Positions 6,583 to 8,462 of a DNA stretch of 8,462 nt are shown one piece after another. Where the stretch lies: NCBI GenBank assembly GCA_902767455.1, contig CACXHH010000133.1, positions 1 to 8,462 on the forward strand, in the 5' to 3' direction. The position numbers were made by a program, and so were the translations under genes. This DNA comes from an uncultured Eubacteriales bacterium. GTDB lineage: Bacteria > Bacillota > Clostridia > Christensenellales > Borkfalkiaceae. Below the pieces are notes generated by a model, which searched no databases, had not been told where the DNA came from, and saw only the letters and a program-made list of their open reading frames with translations. Within the stretch, counting starts at the first letter, position 1. Each line of letters opens with the position of its first letter.

Positions 6583-7455
6583 ATGCAAAGCATGACGGGC
6601 TACGGAAAAGCCGAATATCAGGCCGAAGGGATAAATCTGTCGGTCGAGATAAAAACCGTCAACAACAGATATCTCGATATTTTCCCCAAATATCCGCGAG
6701 TGTTTATGAAATACGACGATCTTATGCGCAAGATCATATCTTCGTATCTCAGCCGCGGAAGAGTCGAGCTTATGATTTCTTTGCGCGTTTCGGAAGACGC
6801 CGCAAAACCCGTCGTTCTCGACAAGACGCTCGCAAAAAGTTATTACGAAGTTTATTCGCGCCTGTGCGAAGAATATCCGCTTCTCGATAAAAACTTTTCG
6901 GTCTACCAACTTATGCGTTTTCCCGACGTGGTGACCGAACAAGCCGACGAAGACGACGACAGATATAAAGAAATTTTAACTTCCGTTCTCAAATCCGCGC
7001 TCGAAGATCTCAACGCGATGCGCAAGGTCGAAGGCGAAAAGTTAAAGCTCGATTTAGCGGCGAGAATAACCGAAGTCGAATCTATCGTTCACGCCATCGC
7101 CGAATACGCTCCGAGCGTAAAGGAGCTTTACAGAGAAAAGCTCAAAACCAGAGTAGAAGAATATCTCGAAGGCGTGAAAGTCGACGAAACCAGACTTTTG
7201 CAGGAAGTCGCGTTTTTTGCCGATAAGAGCAACATCGACGAAGAACTTACCCGCCTTGACTCGCATATTTCGCAGTTCCGCAAGCTTCTTGAAAAGGAAA
7301 ACAGCGGTAAACAGCTTGATTTTCTCGTTCAGGAGCTCAACCGTGAGGCTAACACCATCTGCTCGAAAGCAAACGACGTTAAAGTTACCGATAACGGTCT
7401 TAAACTAAAATGCGAAATTGAAAAAATAAGAGAACAAATACAGAATATAGAATAA
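6583..7455 (+). CDS. yicC: YicC/YloC family endoribonuclease
   Basis: YicC-family proteins are reported as RNA endonucleases involved in RNA turnover; the role in this organism is inferred. The 290-residue product has the family's opening SMTGYGKAE (residues 3-11) and the conserved EIKTVNNRYLDI (22-33), forming the YicC N-terminal domain over about the first 155 residues. A middle charged helical stretch is followed by the C-terminal DUF1732 region with the hallmark LDFLVQELNREANTICSKAND and a final acidic/basic helix. Length is normal. The start is firm: AAAGGAG at 6570-6576 lies six bases before the ATG. rpoZ follows after 21 bases, so they are very likely co-transcribed. In Bacillus and many Clostridia remA and gmk stand between these two genes; both are absent here. 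Confidence 0.95.
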   Translation: MQSMTGYGKAEYQAEGINLSVEIKTVNNRYLDIFPKYPRVFMKYDDLMRKIISSYLSRGRVELMISLRVSEDAAKPVVLDKTLAKSYYEVYSRLCEEYPLLDKNFSVYQLMRFPDVVTEQADEDDDRYKEILTSVLKSALEDLNAMRKVEGEKLKLDLAARITEVESIVHAIAEYAPSVKELYREKLKTRVEEYLEGVKVDETRLLQEVAFFADKSNIDEELTRLDSHISQFRKLLEKENSGKQLDFLVQELNREANTICSKANDVKVTDNGLKLKCEIEKIREQIQNIE

Positions 7456-7476
7456 TAATCGGAGGATTAAACATAT

Positions 7477-7677
7477 ATGATTCACGAACCTTCAATAGAT
7501 ACTCTCGCAGAGAGAGTCGGCTCGAAATACGCGCTGTGCATCGTTGCCGCTAAACGCGCCCGTCAGATCATTTCGGCGAGCAAGAACAAGAGCAAAGAGT
7601 TTCCCGAAAACGAAAAACCTTTGACCATTGCCGCAAACGAAATTTTTGACGGAAAGGTTATCGCGACCAAATTCTGA
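7477..7677 (+). CDS. rpoZ: RNA polymerase omega subunit
   Basis: Omega is the small subunit that wraps the C-terminal end of the beta' subunit and assists RNA polymerase assembly (family knowledge). The 66-residue product has the expected length for a Firmicute and the signature VGSKYALCIVAAKRARQI (residues 14-31), followed by KPLTIAANEIFDGKV (48-61), equivalent to the family's KP-T-A--EI--GK segment. GGAGG at 7461-7465 precedes the ATG by 11 bases, a little long but acceptable. It is the second gene of a tight yicC–rpoZ pair. The stop codon lies directly against a set of alternative stem-loops that separate it from priA. Confidence 0.95.
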   Translation: MIHEPSIDTLAERVGSKYALCIVAAKRARQIISASKNKSKEFPENEKPLTIAANEIFDGKVIATKF

Positions 7678-7741
7678 TTTTGCATACACTTCGTAAAATA
7701 TGTTCACAGCGCGTAGCTATGGACATATTTTGCGTTTTACG
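7677..7741 (+). promoter_or_regulatory. Alternative stem-loops between rpoZ and priA
   Basis: The main hairpin pairs 7695-7706 with 7720-7731 (12 bp with one T-G wobble), then AGC (7708-7710) with GCT (7716-7718) around loop GCGTA. The stem base can instead pair upstream (ATTTTGC 7677-7683 with 7693-7699, one wobble) or downstream (CGTAAAA 7692-7698 with TTTTACG 7735-7741). The U-rich 3' side is broken by GCG, so it may be a weak terminator, an attenuator, or an mRNA end-protecting structure. Confidence 0.6.
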
Positions 7742-7752
7742 GGGTTTTACTT

Positions 7753-8462
7753 ATGATTGCCGAAGTTATCGTTGATATCGCTCACAGCGAAGCAGATAAA
7801 ATATTCGATTACAACTGCCGTCTTGAAGACGTTTCGGTCGGTAGTCGCGTAATCGTACCTTTCGGCAACACGAAAATAGAAGGCATCATCATAAACCTTA
7901 AAGAAACTTCGGAATATCCCGCCGAAAAACTCAAAAGCGTAATCCGCTCGCTCGACGAAGTTCCCGCGGTGACGGTCGAAGGTTTAGCGCTTATGCGCTA
8001 TATGAAGGCGCAGTATCATATTCCTTCGGCGGCTGTTTTAAGGCTGTTCTTGCCGACGGAAATGCGCAAAGGAAAGGTCAAAAGAAAGCTCGTGACCTTC
8101 GTTTCTTTAAACGAAGCGATACCTTTTGAAGATATGTTGGCGGGCGTAAACAAACGCGCGGACAAGCAGATCGCGGCGCTTTCGTTTATGAAAGACGCAA
8201 AAACCTGCAAGATCTCCGAATTGAAAGCTTCGTTCGGTAACGAATCGGTAAATAAACTCGTCGAGAAAGGCTTTTTGATAACGAGCGAACGCCGCGAAAA
8301 CCGCGAGCCGTATAAAGGCGTAGAAGGAAGGCGAAACGACGTTACTTTTTCACCCGCGCAACAGGCAGCGCTCTCTTCTATAAGAAATACAGATAAAACC
8401 GTCACGCTCATACACGGCGTTACGGGAAGCGGAAAAACGGTTGTTTACCTTCAACTTATAAA
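7753..8462 (+). CDS. priA: PriA, primosomal replication restart helicase (3' end missing)
   Basis: PriA recognises stalled forks and D-loops and reloads the replicative helicase (family knowledge). Only the first 236 residues are in the window, of roughly 730-800. The N-terminal 3'-DNA-end-binding domain is seen with VIVDIAHSEADKIFDY and VGSRVIVPFGNTKIEGIII, the usual opening of the family. A helical, probably winged-helix, region follows (about 110-195). The helicase Q-type segment FSPAQQAAL is at residues 199-207, and Walker A GVTGSGKT at 222-229. The frame runs off the window end without a stop. The ATG at 7753 has only a weak upstream GGGG (7741-7744) as possible SD, and the direct repeat GTTTTAC (7734-7740, 7744-7750) lies just before it. 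Association with rpoZ is classic, but coaBC, which usually lies between them, is absent. Confidence 0.95.
   Translation, partial: MIAEVIVDIAHSEADKIFDYNCRLEDVSVGSRVIVPFGNTKIEGIIINLKETSEYPAEKLKSVIRSLDEVPAVTVEGLALMRYMKAQYHIPSAAVLRLFLPTEMRKGKVKRKLVTFVSLNEAIPFEDMLAGVNKRADKQIAALSFMKDAKTCKISELKASFGNESVNKLVEKGFLITSERRENREPYKGVEGRRNDVTFSPAQQAALSSIRNTDKTVTLIHGVTGSGKTVVYLQLI

Noticed and set aside
1..8462. Mobile element, phage defence cluster, CRISPR array or toxin–antitoxin pair
   Set aside because: No transposase, integrase, spaced repeats or small paired genes were seen; except for the unrecognised gene at 1755-2150, the genes are conserved housekeeping ones.

Overview
The window reads as ordinary chromosome from a Firmicute, most likely a class Clostridia member. 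The evidence is the gene content and order: mtaB–HIT–rpsU, pcrA–ligA, and yicC–rpoZ–priA are all fragments of gene neighbourhoods conserved in Firmicutes. All genes lie on the + strand. Intergenic regions are AT-rich, and most genes have purine-rich Shine-Dalgarno (SD) sites. A placement in uncultivated gut Clostridia (for example Christensenellales-like) is only my impression from codon style and protein variants. I see no mobile element, CRISPR array, tRNA, rRNA or phage gene.

Layout. 1-918: 3' part of mtaB (tRNA ms2t6A methylthiotransferase), truncated by the window edge. 945-1295: HIT/HINT nucleotide hydrolase, probably co-transcribed with mtaB. 1383-1691: a self-contained rpsU unit with a near-consensus sigma-A promoter, a 59-codon gene and a perfect 11-bp-stem terminator. 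1755-2150: an unrecognised small charged protein in the place where yqeY sits in Bacillus. 2180-6478: pcrA and ligA, DNA helicase and NAD+ ligase, apparently one unit from an extended -10 promoter whose predicted start site falls on the pcrA ATG. 6475-7677: yicC and rpoZ, with a candidate promoter overlapping the ligA stop. 7677-7752: a junction with alternative stem-loops. 7753-end: priA, 5' part only.

Functionally this is housekeeping: tRNA and ribosome genes on the left, DNA unwinding and sealing in the centre, and RNA turnover, the RNA polymerase omega subunit and replication restart on the right.

I found no convincing new multi-gene system. The most striking signal is an uninterrupted run of 18 A inside ligA. 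It encodes six lysines in the OB-fold, keeps the normal protein spacing, and would give prompt truncation after any one-base slip. Next come the apparently leaderless pcrA with three repeated half-sites over its promoter, the loss of remA, gmk and coaBC from the yicC–priA neighbourhood, and the alternative hairpins between rpoZ and priA.
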